A stretch of 64,000 nt of DNA from Fontibacter flavus (GTDB lineage: Bacteria; Bacteroidota; Bacteroidia; Cytophagales; Cyclobacteriaceae). The stretch's first letter is position 1, and every line of letters begins with the position of its first letter. The DNA is taken from the NCBI RefSeq assembly GCF_042432905.1, contig NZ_JBHLWI010000008.1:49534-113533 (forward strand), given 5' to 3'. Positions 17,761-26,922 of this stretch are shown here, piece after piece. A program made the translations under genes and the position numbers. Below the pieces are notes generated by a model that had not been told where the DNA came from, searched no databases, and was given only the letters and a program-made list of their open reading frames with translations.

Positions 17761-18534
17761 TCACCTCTTTCGTCTAGCCTCCCGCTTCCCTTCTCTCGTC
17801 TCTAGCTTCTCGCCTCTAGCCTCTCTTTTCTCGCTTCTACCCTCAGTCCTACCTTCCACCACCAACACTATTTCCCCTTTGATAGGATTTTCTAGATAAT
17901 ATTCGATCAGTTCAGCCAAAGTCCCCCTGACGTTTTCTTCATAGATCTTAGTCAACTCTCTGGAAACGGAAGCTTGTCTCTCTGGTCCAAAAGCCTCAGC
18001 AAACTGTTCCAAGGTTTTCATCAGACGGTGGGGAGATTCATAAAAAACCATCGTCCTGCTCTCCTCCAGCAAAGACTGAATGCGGGTCTGCCGGCCTTTT
18101 TTATGCGGCAAAAACCCTTCAAAGGTAAAGCGGTCAGTTGGCAGTCCAGAATTCACCAAGGCGGGCACAAAAGCTGTGGGACCCGGAAGGCAATTAATCT
18201 CAAGCCCAGCTTCTTTAGCCGCTCTGGCCAATAAGAATCCTGGATCAGATATCCCAGGCGTACCTGCATCACTGACCAAGGCGATGGTTTCTCCTTTTTT
18301 CAACCGATCAATGATTTTTTCAACGTTTTTATGCTCATTGAAAATATGGTAACTCTGCAGCGGTCTGCTGATCTCCAAATGCTTCAATAGCTTGCCAGTG
18401 GTCCTGGTATCTTCAGCCAAGATCACATCGACCGATTTCAACACCTCTATGGCACGTAAGGTGATGTCCTTAAGGTTGCCTATAGGCGTGGGCACTAAGT
18501 ACAGGAGCCCCTCTCTTTCATCCTCTGTAGCCAT
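17761..18534 (-). CDS. rsmI: 16S rRNA (cytidine1402-2'-O)-methyltransferase
   Basis: The enzyme methylates the 2'-OH of C1402 in 16S rRNA using S-adenosylmethionine. The family landmarks are GLLYLVPTPIGNLKDITLRA, ILAEDTRTTGKLLKHL, VSDAGTPGISDPGFLL, GPTAFVPALVNSGLPTDRF and YESPHR. ATG at 18532-18534 (257 residues) is preferred because it follows the stop of the dehydratase gene by one base; an upstream in-frame ATG at 18561 would overlap it. The last 30 residues (after VVEGRTEG) are a strange Arg/Lys/Glu repeat that matches no family end and looks translated from intergenic-type GAGAGAAG repeat DNA. Confidence 0.92.
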   Translation of the reverse strand: MATEDEREGLLYLVPTPIGNLKDITLRAIEVLKSVDVILAEDTRTTGKLLKHLEISRPLQSYHIFNEHKNVEKIIDRLKKGETIALVSDAGTPGISDPGFLLARAAKEAGLEINCLPGPTAFVPALVNSGLPTDRFTFEGFLPHKKGRQTRIQSLLEESRTMVFYESPHRLMKTLEQFAEAFGPERQASVSRELTKIYEENVRGTLAELIEYYLENPIKGEIVLVVEGRTEGRSEKREARGEKLETREGKREARRKR

Positions 18535-18535
18535 G

Positions 18536-18763
18536 TCAGATTTTGTCAATGGCTGCTGCAAGTTTTCGGTCCTTATCCGTCACCACATTTCCGGCATCGT
18601 GGGTAGTCAATTCAATTGAAACAATATTATAGACATTGCTCCAATTGGGATGATGGCCCTGGGCTTCTGCCAAAAAGGCCACCCTGGTCATAAAAGCAAA
18701 GGCCTCCTGAAAATCATTGAATTTAAATTCCTTCTTCAGTCTGTTATTTTCTTCTTTCCACAT
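18536..18763 (-). CDS. 4a-hydroxytetrahydrobiopterin dehydratase (pterin carbinolamine dehydratase)
   Basis: A 75-residue protein. The sequence FNDFQEAFAFMTRVAFLAE, then QGHHPNWSNVYNIVSIELTTH is the classic PCD/DCoH core, with the two catalytic-site His (HHP) and the Trp/Asn. It dehydrates the carbinolamine formed when aromatic amino acid hydroxylases oxidise tetrahydropterin; bacterial members may also act in molybdopterin or folate metabolism. It ends one base before the preferred rsmI start, so the two are probably co-transcribed. The length is a little short of the 90-110 residue family norm at the N-terminus. Confidence 0.88.
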   Translation of the reverse strand: MWKEENNRLKKEFKFNDFQEAFAFMTRVAFLAEAQGHHPNWSNVYNIVSIELTTHDAGNVVTDKDRKLAAAIDKI

Positions 18764-18775
18764 AATTGTTTTGCG

Positions 18776-19042
18776 TTAAAGTGAAATGACTCCTTCAATT
18801 TTAGAGGCACGGTCATAGACCTCCATGATGGCCTCACTGTTGGGCATCATTGCTTTGATGGTGGCCGATACGTATTTGCCTTTGGAGGATTCTTTCAAGG
18901 TCATCTTGTTATTGGGCAAAAGAGACGCTACCTGATCTTCCCTTCCGCGCATGACGATGAACTTAAACATATACAATGTAGGAAAAGAAGTAGATGCCTC
19001 CAGTTTTTCTTTGAAAGCAGCCCTGTCAAATGTTTGCTTCAT
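18776..19042 (-). CDS. DUF493 (YbeD-like) family protein
   Basis: An 88-residue cytoplasmic protein. The motif sequence FPTLYMFKFIVMRGRE and the closing ATIKAMMPNSEAIMEVYDRA, GVISL correspond to the YbeD/DUF493 fold, an ACT-like alpha/beta domain of unknown function that may bind small molecules. It begins the short minus-strand run DUF493 - dehydratase - rsmI, with 12 bases to the next gene. A terminator-like hairpin between it and ppiD at 19095-19128 marks the end of the upstream unit. Confidence 0.8.
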   Translation of the reverse strand: MKQTFDRAAFKEKLEASTSFPTLYMFKFIVMRGREDQVASLLPNNKMTLKESSKGKYVSATIKAMMPNSEAIMEVYDRASKIEGVISL

Positions 19043-19094
19043 ATCTGCGAATTTACTTTAATAACAGCAAACCTCCCAATATAAATCCAACCAT

Positions 19095-19128
19095 AAAAAA
19101 ACCCGAAGCTTTCGCCCCGGGTTTTTCT
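19095..19128 (-). terminator. Rho-independent terminator after ppiD-like gene
   Basis: On the minus strand AAAAACCCGGGGCG... pairs with CGGGTTTTTTT-type sequence; the plus-strand text is AAAAAACCCGAAGC, TTTCGCC, then CCGGGTTTTT. It lies 60 bases downstream of the PpiD-like stop. Confidence 0.6.
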
Positions 19129-19186
19129 ATTCCACATCCGGAATCCAAGAAATCATTTTCTTCCATCCGGAATAGGTTAACTAAAA

Positions 19187-21298
19187 TCAGAAGAATTTAT
19201 ATCTGTAATCTTTCACGTTAGCCAAGTCTTCAAGTGCCATCATGATCATGTAAGCTGTTCTTTGGGAAGCATTCAAGGTCAATTGTCTTTGATAGCTATT
19301 GTAATCGGCGATTTCAGAAGCAGGAGTCTTTTCATTCAACTTGATCACGATGATGCCCACATCTTCATGGATAGGCATACTGATCTGACCAGGGTTTTGA
19401 AGGCCAAATGCAGCTCCGATAGCTTTTGGTGCGAATCCTACACCCGGAAGAACAGAAGCGCTCAATCTCAAGTCAGGTGTTTTATCCAATGAAGCTTCAT
19501 TAGGAAATACTGAAAGCATATCCTCCAAAGTAGTTTTACCCTGAAGTTTGCCTTTGATAATCTCTGCCTTCTTATCGTTTCTCACTTGGTTCAATACCTG
19601 AACCCTTACCTGATCCAAAGAAGCTGTTCCTTCTTCGTATTTGTTTTTCAAAGTAGCTACGATATAGCTATTGTCCAATTCAAACACTTCAGATACTTTA
19701 CCTTGAGAGGCATCATTGAATGCCCACCTGATCACTTCTCTTGCACCTTGTAGGTTATTCAAATTTCTGTCAAATGCACCAACATTGTTGGCCTGAAGGA
19801 TTCTGTAGCCTTCTTTTTCTGCATTTTCTGCAAATTGAATGGCATTGCCAGAGCTTGCTGCAAAGAAATCTGCACTTCTGAAAATATCATTTCTGGTAGC
19901 ATCACTAGGAATCAGTTCCAATTCCAAGGTGGCAACTTTGTAAGAAAGTGTCTGAGGAAGTTCGGTTACCTCTATGATGTGGTAGCCATATTCAGTTTCA
20001 ACAAGTCTGTTGATCAAGCCTGTCTTTCTTTCAGCAAAAGATACATTGGCAAATTCTTCTACAAAATCTTCTTTCGCAAACCATCCCAAATCACCACCTC
20101 TTTGGGCAGTGGCATCCTGACCATACTGGGCAGCTGCAGTAGCGAAGTTCAAACCTTCCTGAATCTCTTTCAGTACAGTTTCAGCATTAGACCTTACTTC
20201 AGCTTTTGCATCATCGCTTAGACCTTGGGTTCCGAAAAGGATATGACTTGCTCTCATTCTTGGTGTACCATCAAACTTAGAGGTGATTTTGTAAGACACG
20301 TAAGTAGAGCGGTTTGTCAAGAAAGGACCGTATGTTTCCCCTTCAACGATCTCATCAACATTGGAAGTCAAAGATGCCGGAAGTGCGTCACCAGGAAGAA
20401 TGGTCGCAAATGGTCTCTGCGTATCAGAATTTCTCATGACGAACACAGAATCATTTGTAGAGTTTCTCAACTCTTCGGTCAATTGTCTGATTTCAGAAAT
20501 TACCGCAGCAGAGTCTTCACCGCTTGGAACCAAGTTGAAAGCAACGTATTCCAAATCTACCGCATTGGAAACCTTAAACTTTTCTTTGTTTTTGTTGATA
20601 TAATCTCTCAGTTCATTGTCACTTACCTGTACATCACCATCAGGAATGGCATAGAAAGGGATGAACAAATGGTCAATATCAGCGATGGTGTTTGCCATCT
20701 TATGCTCCAATTTACCTTCAGCAGTAGTCGCATACTCAGACGTAGAAAGTAAGTTATCATACTTAACCCTCAATCTTGCATCTGCAAATAATTGTTCCTG
20801 CTGAGCCCAGAAAGCCTGCTGATCAGGACCTGCTTCTTCCAGTGATTGAAGGAAAGCAACCAATTGCGTTCTGTCAAATTCTCCTGTCTGAGGATTGGTA
20901 AGCTGTTGTCTAAGTTCAGCGATGATGTTTTTACCCTGAACCATGTCTACCAATTCCGCATCAGAAATGGTAAGGCCAAGGGCTTCGTATTGTTGATCGA
21001 AAACTTTCTCTACAATCAGGGCCTGCCAAGCTTGCTCTCTGATGGAATACATTTCGTTTTCTGAGGGTGTTCTACCCGTGTTCTGCTGGAAAGAAAATTT
21101 TATTTCTTCAATTTTCTGAATGTATTCCTCATAGGAAATACTTTCACCTGCAATCTCACCTACCTTGTTTGAGCTACCACCCAAAAGGGTTGAATTAGGA
21201 CTTAATATATCTCCTCCTACAAGGAAAAATATCAATCCAACTGCTATCACACCGATTGCAAGACCTGTTTTCTGTCTGATTTTTTTAATTAATGCCAT
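19187..21298 (-). CDS. PpiD/SurA-type peptidylprolyl isomerase chaperone
   Basis: A 703-residue membrane-anchored periplasmic chaperone. The N-terminus has one membrane helix (IGVIAVGLIFFLVGGDIL), followed by a SurA-N-like helical region and a PPIC parvulin domain at about 345-440 (MRASHILFGTQG, then RGGDLGWFAKEDFVEEFANV, ETEYGYHIIEVTE). A second, degenerate isomerase region appears to follow. Such proteins assist folding of exported and outer-membrane proteins, which fits its place beside LptC and outer-membrane genes. It is 75 bases downstream of the CNNM/CBS gene on the same strand. Confidence 0.87.
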   Translation of the reverse strand: MALIKKIRQKTGLAIGVIAVGLIFFLVGGDILSPNSTLLGGSSNKVGEIAGESISYEEYIQKIEEIKFSFQQNTGRTPSENEMYSIREQAWQALIVEKVFDQQYEALGLTISDAELVDMVQGKNIIAELRQQLTNPQTGEFDRTQLVAFLQSLEEAGPDQQAFWAQQEQLFADARLRVKYDNLLSTSEYATTAEGKLEHKMANTIADIDHLFIPFYAIPDGDVQVSDNELRDYINKNKEKFKVSNAVDLEYVAFNLVPSGEDSAAVISEIRQLTEELRNSTNDSVFVMRNSDTQRPFATILPGDALPASLTSNVDEIVEGETYGPFLTNRSTYVSYKITSKFDGTPRMRASHILFGTQGLSDDAKAEVRSNAETVLKEIQEGLNFATAAAQYGQDATAQRGGDLGWFAKEDFVEEFANVSFAERKTGLINRLVETEYGYHIIEVTELPQTLSYKVATLELELIPSDATRNDIFRSADFFAASSGNAIQFAENAEKEGYRILQANNVGAFDRNLNNLQGAREVIRWAFNDASQGKVSEVFELDNSYIVATLKNKYEEGTASLDQVRVQVLNQVRNDKKAEIIKGKLQGKTTLEDMLSVFPNEASLDKTPDLRLSASVLPGVGFAPKAIGAAFGLQNPGQISMPIHEDVGIIVIKLNEKTPASEIADYNSYQRQLTLNASQRTAYMIMMALEDLANVKDYRYKFF

Positions 21299-21372
21299 TC
21301 TACTGGTTTTTTGAAGTGCCGCAAAATAATTACATCTAGTGTTAAATTCAAAATAATATCACTGTCAATAAA

Positions 21373-22653
21373 TCACTTATTGGAATTAAGGGTTTGATTT
21401 ATCTTTACTTTCAAGGTTTCGATACGGTGATCCTGCTTGGAGACAATGGAAAAAGTAAACTGCTCATAGGTCACGCTTTGGCCTTTTTGGGGTATATCTT
21501 CGGTCAAAGATAGGATAAATCCAGCCAATGTTTCGAACTCTCCATAGGGCAAATCCCATCCGTATTTTTCATTTAAATAATCTATTTCATGTCTGGCACT
21601 TAGCAGGTATTCATTGTCAGATATCCGCTGTTCGGTCAGGTCATCACTGTCATACTCATCTTGGATCTCTCCAAAAATCTCTTCAATGATATCTTCCATG
21701 CTCACAATACCACTGGTTCCGCCAAATTCATCCACCACCAGGGCCAAACTTTTTCTTTCCTGAATAAACTGGATCAATAGCTCGTTGGCCAAAGCCGACT
21801 CCGGTACAATAATGATCGGCGTAAGGATGTCGGCAATTCTCTTCGGTTTTTTGAATAATTCCAACTGATGACAATAGCCGATCACATCATCGATAGATTC
21901 CTTGTACACAATGATCTTGGAATGCCCACTTTCAGCAAACACACCTTTAAGATCTTCTATCGAATCTTCTATCTCTACTGCAACAATATCCGTACGGGGC
22001 ACCATACATTCCCTGATCCTGATGGTCTTAAATTCCACAGCATTGTCAAAAATTTTACTATCTACCTCCACCTTCACATCATGGCTGCTATGATGCAGGT
22101 TGTTTTGGATAAAACTGTTGAGATCTGTGACCTTGAAAACAGGCCTGTCCTCACTGTAGTCAAGACGAAGTATCTTGGTGATGAAAAATTTGGATAACCA
22201 GACTACCACAAACACTATGGGGTACATGATCAAATAGATCACTTGTATCGGTACGGAAAGCGCACTGAGAAGACTGTTTGGATTAAGTAAAAAAATGCTT
22301 TTGGGCAAAAACTCTGCTGTGATCAGCACGATAATGGTAGAGAAAACCGTCTGAATCAAGAGCACCGCCACCTGATTATCTCCAGGCAACCAGTCCCTTA
22401 TCCAGGGTTCCAATAAATTGGCCATAAAGATACCATATACCACCAAGGCAATGGTATTCCCTATCAGGGTGGTCCCGATAAACTGACTCGGTTTCTTCAG
22501 AAAATTGGACAGAATCTTACCTGACAGCAATCCCTGCTTTTTTTGAAGCTCAATGTGCAGCTTGTTGGCTGATACATAAGCGATTTCAACCCCTGAAAAA
22601 AAGGCTGAGAACAGCAAGGTAATGATCACATAAATCAGGTATCCGGATTCCAT
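21373..22653 (-). CDS. CNNM/CBS/CorC-domain (hemolysin-type) membrane protein
   Basis: A 426-residue protein: CNNM membrane domain (DUF21) at residues 1-190, beginning YLIYVIITLLFSAFFSGVEI, two CBS domains at about 200-330 (MVPRTDIVAVEIEDSIED, LALVVDEFGGTSGIVSMEDI) and a C-terminal CorC/HlyC domain. The family is linked to Mg/Co efflux and is often misnamed hemolysin; GldE of gliding Bacteroidota belongs to the same fold. Its ATG shares a base with the previous gene's stop (TAATG). It sits between lptC and the PpiD-like gene. Confidence 0.88.
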   Translation of the reverse strand: MESGYLIYVIITLLFSAFFSGVEIAYVSANKLHIELQKKQGLLSGKILSNFLKKPSQFIGTTLIGNTIALVVYGIFMANLLEPWIRDWLPGDNQVAVLLIQTVFSTIIVLITAEFLPKSIFLLNPNSLLSALSVPIQVIYLIMYPIVFVVVWLSKFFITKILRLDYSEDRPVFKVTDLNSFIQNNLHHSSHDVKVEVDSKIFDNAVEFKTIRIRECMVPRTDIVAVEIEDSIEDLKGVFAESGHSKIIVYKESIDDVIGYCHQLELFKKPKRIADILTPIIIVPESALANELLIQFIQERKSLALVVDEFGGTSGIVSMEDIIEEIFGEIQDEYDSDDLTEQRISDNEYLLSARHEIDYLNEKYGWDLPYGEFETLAGFILSLTEDIPQKGQSVTYEQFTFSIVSKQDHRIETLKVKINQTLNSNK

Positions 22654-22868
22654 TATTTTCGTTTATTTTCTTTTTTGCCAGACTTACCTTCATGTTCCTG
22701 CTCCTGTTCCCTTCTTTTGTTTTGCCTGAATTTGTACCAAAACAACAGGACCAAAGAAAGCATGAAAATGGGGTAAGCAGCGACTATCCCAACAGTGATG
22801 GTCTGATGGGTACCGATGATAACCAAGGCCGCTGCCAAAGACAAGAGGGCAATATCGTTAATTTTCAT
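22653..22868 (-). CDS. Small two-helix membrane protein
   Basis: A 71-residue protein with two hydrophobic segments (IALLSLAAALVIIG and VAAYPIFMLSLVLLFWYKF) and a very basic Lys/Arg/Glu tail. It sits between lptC (2-base gap) and the CNNM gene (1-base overlap), so all three must be one operon. I do not recognise the family. A role as a partner of LptC or the CNNM protein is only suggested by position. Confidence 0.6.
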   Translation of the reverse strand: MKINDIALLSLAAALVIIGTHQTITVGIVAAYPIFMLSLVLLFWYKFRQNKRREQEQEHEGKSGKKENKRK

Positions 22869-22870
22869 GA

Positions 22871-23422
22871 TTAATTTCCTTCTCCCGGTATTAACATTCT
22901 ACTATTGAAAGGTTTGAATATTTTGTATTCATTAAACCCCTCATCTGCTTCCATCCCAGTTCCATTGATCACTGTCTCTTTATCCTGAATGGTCACAAAC
23001 TTTTCTGTGTAAATCTTTTTTGCGTTGGGATCCCAAAACAACTCCTCAGAGGATAGTTTTTGGTTTTTTTCCAGATTATCCACCTGCACATCTCCTTCCC
23101 CTCTGTACAGGTTATCCTTTTTGATATAAAAACCCTGATCCGCCCGCATGGTGGTCGTCACTTTGCCTGACTCGTCATAAAAGGTAATGTCAATACCCTC
23201 GGGAAACTCCAGATCACCTGTTTCGTACTCAACCTGCCTTTTAGCCTTCAAATGCGTCCTTACAATGGCAGAATCACTGTGATACAGGTCAATATCAGTC
23301 GCTTCACTGACAGGACCCAAATAGGCTTCTAAAATACCTGTATCCACTTCTGCTTCACAGGAAAGGAGAAAAATAGGCAGGAATAAGAAAAGAAGTCGCT
23401 TCAAGTACCAGTTCATGGGCAC
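22871..23422 (-). CDS. lptC: LPS export bitopic protein LptC
   Basis: A 183-residue lipoprotein-like protein (signal with LLFLFLPIFLLSCEAE, Cys about residue 22; in Bacteroidota LptC may be lipidated rather than helix-anchored). The body has the LptC/OstA-like repeat strand pattern: VTTTMRADQGFYIKKDNLYR, EGDVQVDNLEKNQ and ETVINGTGMEADEGFNEYKI. LptC links LptBFG to the periplasmic bridge for lipopolysaccharide transport. It is followed after 2 bases by a small membrane protein and then the CNNM gene. Confidence 0.82.
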   Translation of the reverse strand: MPMNWYLKRLLFLFLPIFLLSCEAEVDTGILEAYLGPVSEATDIDLYHSDSAIVRTHLKAKRQVEYETGDLEFPEGIDITFYDESGKVTTTMRADQGFYIKKDNLYRGEGDVQVDNLEKNQKLSSEELFWDPNAKKIYTEKFVTIQDKETVINGTGMEADEGFNEYKIFKPFNSRMLIPGEGN

Positions 23423-23457
23423 AAAGATATCAAAAGATTAAGAATCCATACAAAAAC

Positions 23458-23484
23458 AAAAAGGCAGCCATACGACTGCCTTTT
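23458..23484 (-). terminator. Terminator after the TPR protein gene
   Basis: AAAAGGCAG pairs with CTGCCTTTT across a short loop, with T-rich flanks on both strands. It lies 20 bases past the end of the 23504-24805 gene and before the lptC start, so it separates two transcription units. Confidence 0.75.
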
Positions 23485-23503
23485 GTATTAAAGTTAATGT
23501 CAA

Positions 23504-24805
23504 TTAGTCTCTTGTAGCCAAAGTTACAGTTTCACCTATCCAGCAGCCAGTACTGATGGATTGACCTACCTGAAGGCCTTCTGTGAACAATTCCTCTTTG
23601 GAAGGGAATCTTGCTCTGGCATCTCTCATCCCTTCGCTGTTACCAGCTCTTTGGAAAGCATTATAAGCGGCGATATAAATAGAGTAATCTTTAGCTCTAC
23701 TTTCTCCACCTTTACAGTCATTGAAAGAACCCATATACAACTGACCGATCAAGGTATAAGCATCACCGGTTTTTTCAGCGTCCAAGTTAGCAGCTTCTCT
23801 AGCAGAAGTTCTTGCCGCAGATTTTCTACCAAGCTGGGCATGTACTTTTGCGAGGTCGAAATGCACATCCGCTTTTTGAGTATTGTTCTCTGCCAAAGTC
23901 AAGGCTTTTTCCAATATTGGCTGTGCCTTGTCATACTCTCTATTTTGCATATACCTCATAGCCCTAACTTGAGAAGTAGAGAAAGAAGGATTGTTATTAT
24001 CAATATACTCCAAAGCCATGGTAAATGCTTCTGTGTTCAAACACTTATACTGGACAGAATACTTGAAAATCTGATTAGCAAGTTTCTCATCATTAGGGTT
24101 AGCTTTGAATCTAGTTCCTAATGTATTCTCGATAAAATTACAATCAATCAACTCCATAGCGACAATTAGCTGATCTCTGGTGCCAGCAGGAGTAGAAACA
24201 TCACTTCCGTTAGCTTCAGCAGCTTCTAAAATCGCTGTGATGGCATCATATTTATTGACAACTTCTTCTTTGGTATATGCCTTATTCATAGCATAATGCC
24301 TGTAGATTAAGTCGTAGTAATAAGCCAACAAGTTTACAGTTCCGAATTTACCATTGAGTTCAATTACTTTATCAAAATCCTTGATAGTTTCAGCCAATTT
24401 CTCCTTATCATTTTTATAGAAGTTATAAGCATAGTAAGCTTTGTTTTCTATCCATCTGGCTTCGTTGTCATATTGTTCTTTTCTAAGTTCAAATATGGTA
24501 ATAACAGAATCCTGATATACTTTCTTCTTTGCTGCATCACTGGTTTTGGTAGCCGCACCATTGTATACAGTTACACCATTGATGTAAATAGATTCATTCA
24601 AATTTGGGACGTTCACCAAGAGCCAATTCAAAGGCTTGGTCGCCTCCACGAATTGTTCTGATTTCATATAATCCACATAGGCAGCATTATACTCCCTTGC
24701 TTTGGCCTCTTTTTCAGGCTCAGAAGGCCAATTCCAGTCCTGTGCCTGGGCGAAACCCGCAACTAGTAGGGTTAGTAACCCGGTTAGTACATTTTTAACT
24801 TTCAT
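23504..24805 (-). CDS. Exported TPR repeat protein
   Basis: A 433-residue protein with a signal peptide (GLLTLLVAGFAQAQ). The mature part is nearly all helical and contains TPR-like repeats, including KAQPILEKALTLAENNTQKA, DVHFDLAKVHAQLGRKSAAR and LIGQLYMGSFNDCKGGESRA. Similar proteins occur in Cytophagales beside coaX and lptC, but their function is unknown. The start is 12 bases after the outer-membrane protein gene, suggesting co-transcription with it and coaX. Confidence 0.7.
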   Translation of the reverse strand: MKVKNVLTGLLTLLVAGFAQAQDWNWPSEPEKEAKAREYNAAYVDYMKSEQFVEATKPLNWLLVNVPNLNESIYINGVTVYNGAATKTSDAAKKKVYQDSVITIFELRKEQYDNEARWIENKAYYAYNFYKNDKEKLAETIKDFDKVIELNGKFGTVNLLAYYYDLIYRHYAMNKAYTKEEVVNKYDAITAILEAAEANGSDVSTPAGTRDQLIVAMELIDCNFIENTLGTRFKANPNDEKLANQIFKYSVQYKCLNTEAFTMALEYIDNNNPSFSTSQVRAMRYMQNREYDKAQPILEKALTLAENNTQKADVHFDLAKVHAQLGRKSAARTSAREAANLDAEKTGDAYTLIGQLYMGSFNDCKGGESRAKDYSIYIAAYNAFQRAGNSEGMRDARARFPSKEELFTEGLQVGQSISTGCWIGETVTLATRD

Positions 24806-24816
24806 GTCTGTTAACT

Positions 24817-26100
24817 TTAATCAAATACTCGTTTGTAAAACCATGTATTGTCGTTGAGAGAAAAACCTAGACTAAAGCCTACGTAGTTTTCTCTGATCAA
24901 ACCATTGTCTGTGGTACCGCGGGTTCCAAGCTTGATGGCGAAGTTTGCCAACGACAAACTGTTTATAGGAACTGAACCACCAAAATTGATGCCAATATCT
25001 TTGATCTGTGTATTGGCAACTATATATGGGGTCTCCTGATAGTCGATACCAATTCTATAAGTAATTCTTTTCAGCAGGTTATCTACAGCCGAAAAATCCG
25101 GTGCAATCTGACCACCCAAAGCTATTTTGAAGGAATCTCCTAACTCACCCAAAGAACCGTTGAAATTTCTAAATTGGCTAAGTTGCTGTTGCTGAATTTC
25201 TAAGCCAACTACAAATTTATTGATTTTTTCATAAGTCAGGCCATATCCGATGTTTTTTGGAATATAAACACTGCCTCTTACGTTATCACTGATGACATCA
25301 CCTTCCCCAATGGGGCTGCTAGCTTGGCCAAAATCCGCTACCTTCGCAAATTCTTTTCCACTAATATTTCCATATGCCTGATAAATGGCACCTAAGTGCA
25401 AATTACTTTTGCTGTTCAGCTTAAAGAAATAGTGGAGACCTCCCTTAAAAGTAATATCATTCATGGTCAGTCTCTGGTAAAATTCAGAAGATACTCCTGT
25501 TGGTTCATCATCCTCAGTCAGCAAACTCAGCTGATTTGTCCTGATCGTGGAACCGAAAAGGTAAGAAGCATGGATACCAAGACTCAGGTTTTTAGCAATC
25601 ATATAGCCTGTGGAAATATAGGCTTCCGAAATTCCTCCATCTCCATCAATCCTGTTGATGGAAGACAAGTCTGAATTTGCCACCTGCCCTCTTACCAATA
25701 GATTGTAATTCACACTAGTAATCTGATTGATCCCCAAACCCAATGCGGATTTACCGGATTTGATCGGAAAGGACATGCCTACATAAGAAAGACCACCGCC
25801 GTCCAGCAACTCACTTTCATCAGCCGTAGTGCCATTGATACGCTTGTAATTAAATGCTGCTTGGAAATTGTAAATGGTATTTCTAGTGGTCAGCGCAGGG
25901 TTCATATAGTTGAGACCCCAGCCGGTACCAAAACTGATACCCAGACCACCCATGGCCTGATTTTGGGTAAGACCGGAATTATTAAAGTCCCCGAGACCCA
26001 GTGAACTGTAAGTAGATGCACTGGATTGGGAAAATACTTCGGAAAATATGAAAAAGACACAGATTGTGCCCAGCAGTTTCAGCCTATTGGAGATTGACAT
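24817..26100 (-). CDS. Predicted outer-membrane beta-barrel protein
   Basis: A 427-residue protein with a signal peptide (CVFFIFSEVFSQ) and a long run of alternating amphipathic strands characteristic of a barrel, including GLGISFGTGWGLNYMNPA, GLGINQITSVNYNLLVRG and YGLTYEKINKFVVGLEI. The opening SSLGLGDFNNSGLTQNQAMG recalls the PorV/FadL-like outer-membrane proteins of Bacteroidota. Its start overlaps the end of coaX by 17 bases. The exact role is unknown; an LPS or protein-export helper is consistent with the neighbouring envelope genes. Confidence 0.7.
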   Translation of the reverse strand: MSISNRLKLLGTICVFFIFSEVFSQSSASTYSSLGLGDFNNSGLTQNQAMGGLGISFGTGWGLNYMNPALTTRNTIYNFQAAFNYKRINGTTADESELLDGGGLSYVGMSFPIKSGKSALGLGINQITSVNYNLLVRGQVANSDLSSINRIDGDGGISEAYISTGYMIAKNLSLGIHASYLFGSTIRTNQLSLLTEDDEPTGVSSEFYQRLTMNDITFKGGLHYFFKLNSKSNLHLGAIYQAYGNISGKEFAKVADFGQASSPIGEGDVISDNVRGSVYIPKNIGYGLTYEKINKFVVGLEIQQQQLSQFRNFNGSLGELGDSFKIALGGQIAPDFSAVDNLLKRITYRIGIDYQETPYIVANTQIKDIGINFGGSVPINSLSLANFAIKLGTRGTTDNGLIRENYVGFSLGFSLNDNTWFYKRVFD

Positions 26101-26812
26101 TGTAAGTTAATATTCTGTTTAGGCCATACAGGACCAAATTAGGGATTACAAATATGTGGTCTTTTGTTAAGCTTTCAAAAATTTTTGAATCACCACCGCA
26201 AATAATCACCTTCAAACCAGGATATTTGGTCTGATAGGCTTCAATAAATCCTAGCATTTCATGTAGGATACCAAAATACACACCACTCTTCATACCTTTT
26301 TCAGTAGAATTACCGATCAGATCCGGCCGCTCTCCCAATGGCAGTTCCACTAGTGGCAATCTGGCCGTCTGCTGATGCATGGCCCGAAATCTCATTTTTA
26401 ATCCAGGGGAAATAGCTCCCCCGAAATACCTGTCTTCCTCATCCAGAAACTCATAGGTAATGCAGCTTCCCAGATCGATGGCCAATAATGGCCCTTTTTC
26501 TATAATTGATCTCGCTCCAATTACCGCAGCTTTCCTGTCCACTCCCAAGGTCTCAGGAGTCGCATACAAATTCTTAATCGGTACTGCAGTCGTACGGCTT
26601 AAGTAGATAAAAGGAAAACCCAATAAGCCCTGAAGTTGTTCTTCCGAATAAGTGACCGAACTGATGATGGCATATTGAAAATCCAGTCTTCCGGCGAATT
26701 CCTGGAAGGACTCAAAGGTTTCGAAATAGGTCTCCTCCAGCATTCTCTCCCCCTCAAAAAGGGCGGTTTTGATCCTTGAGTTACCAATATCTACCACAAA
26801 CTGTTTCAACAC
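26084..26812 (-). CDS. coaX: Type III pantothenate kinase (Bacteroidota-type)
   Basis: A 242-residue cytoplasmic kinase that phosphorylates pantothenate in coenzyme A synthesis. The ASKHA-fold motifs are FVVDIGNSRIKTALFEG near the start, ATPETLGVDRKAAVIGA, LLAIDLGSCITYEFLD, GAISPGLKMRFRAMHQQ (the PGL motif) and VIICGGDSKIFE. It shares the core family motifs with the second CoaX of this window at 60132 but clearly belongs to a different subgroup. It overlaps the downstream outer-membrane gene by 17 bases. Confidence 0.86.
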   Translation of the reverse strand: MLKQFVVDIGNSRIKTALFEGERMLEETYFETFESFQEFAGRLDFQYAIISSVTYSEEQLQGLLGFPFIYLSRTTAVPIKNLYATPETLGVDRKAAVIGARSIIEKGPLLAIDLGSCITYEFLDEEDRYFGGAISPGLKMRFRAMHQQTARLPLVELPLGERPDLIGNSTEKGMKSGVYFGILHEMLGFIEAYQTKYPGLKVIICGGDSKIFESLTKDHIFVIPNLVLYGLNRILTYNVNLQ

Positions 26813-26922
26813 GCTGACATTTAGAAATAATCAATGGAGCGAAATTACTCATTTTCAATTAGCCCGCTTTTTGAATAAAATAAATTTAACTTTATGGCTG
26901 ATTATTTAACAAAATTTAACCC

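Noticed and set aside
20225..20752. 175-codon plus-strand open frame opposite the PpiD-like gene
   Set aside because: It lies entirely antisense to a well-supported gene, with a composition (Ser, Phe, Arg-rich) typical of shadow frames and no family match.
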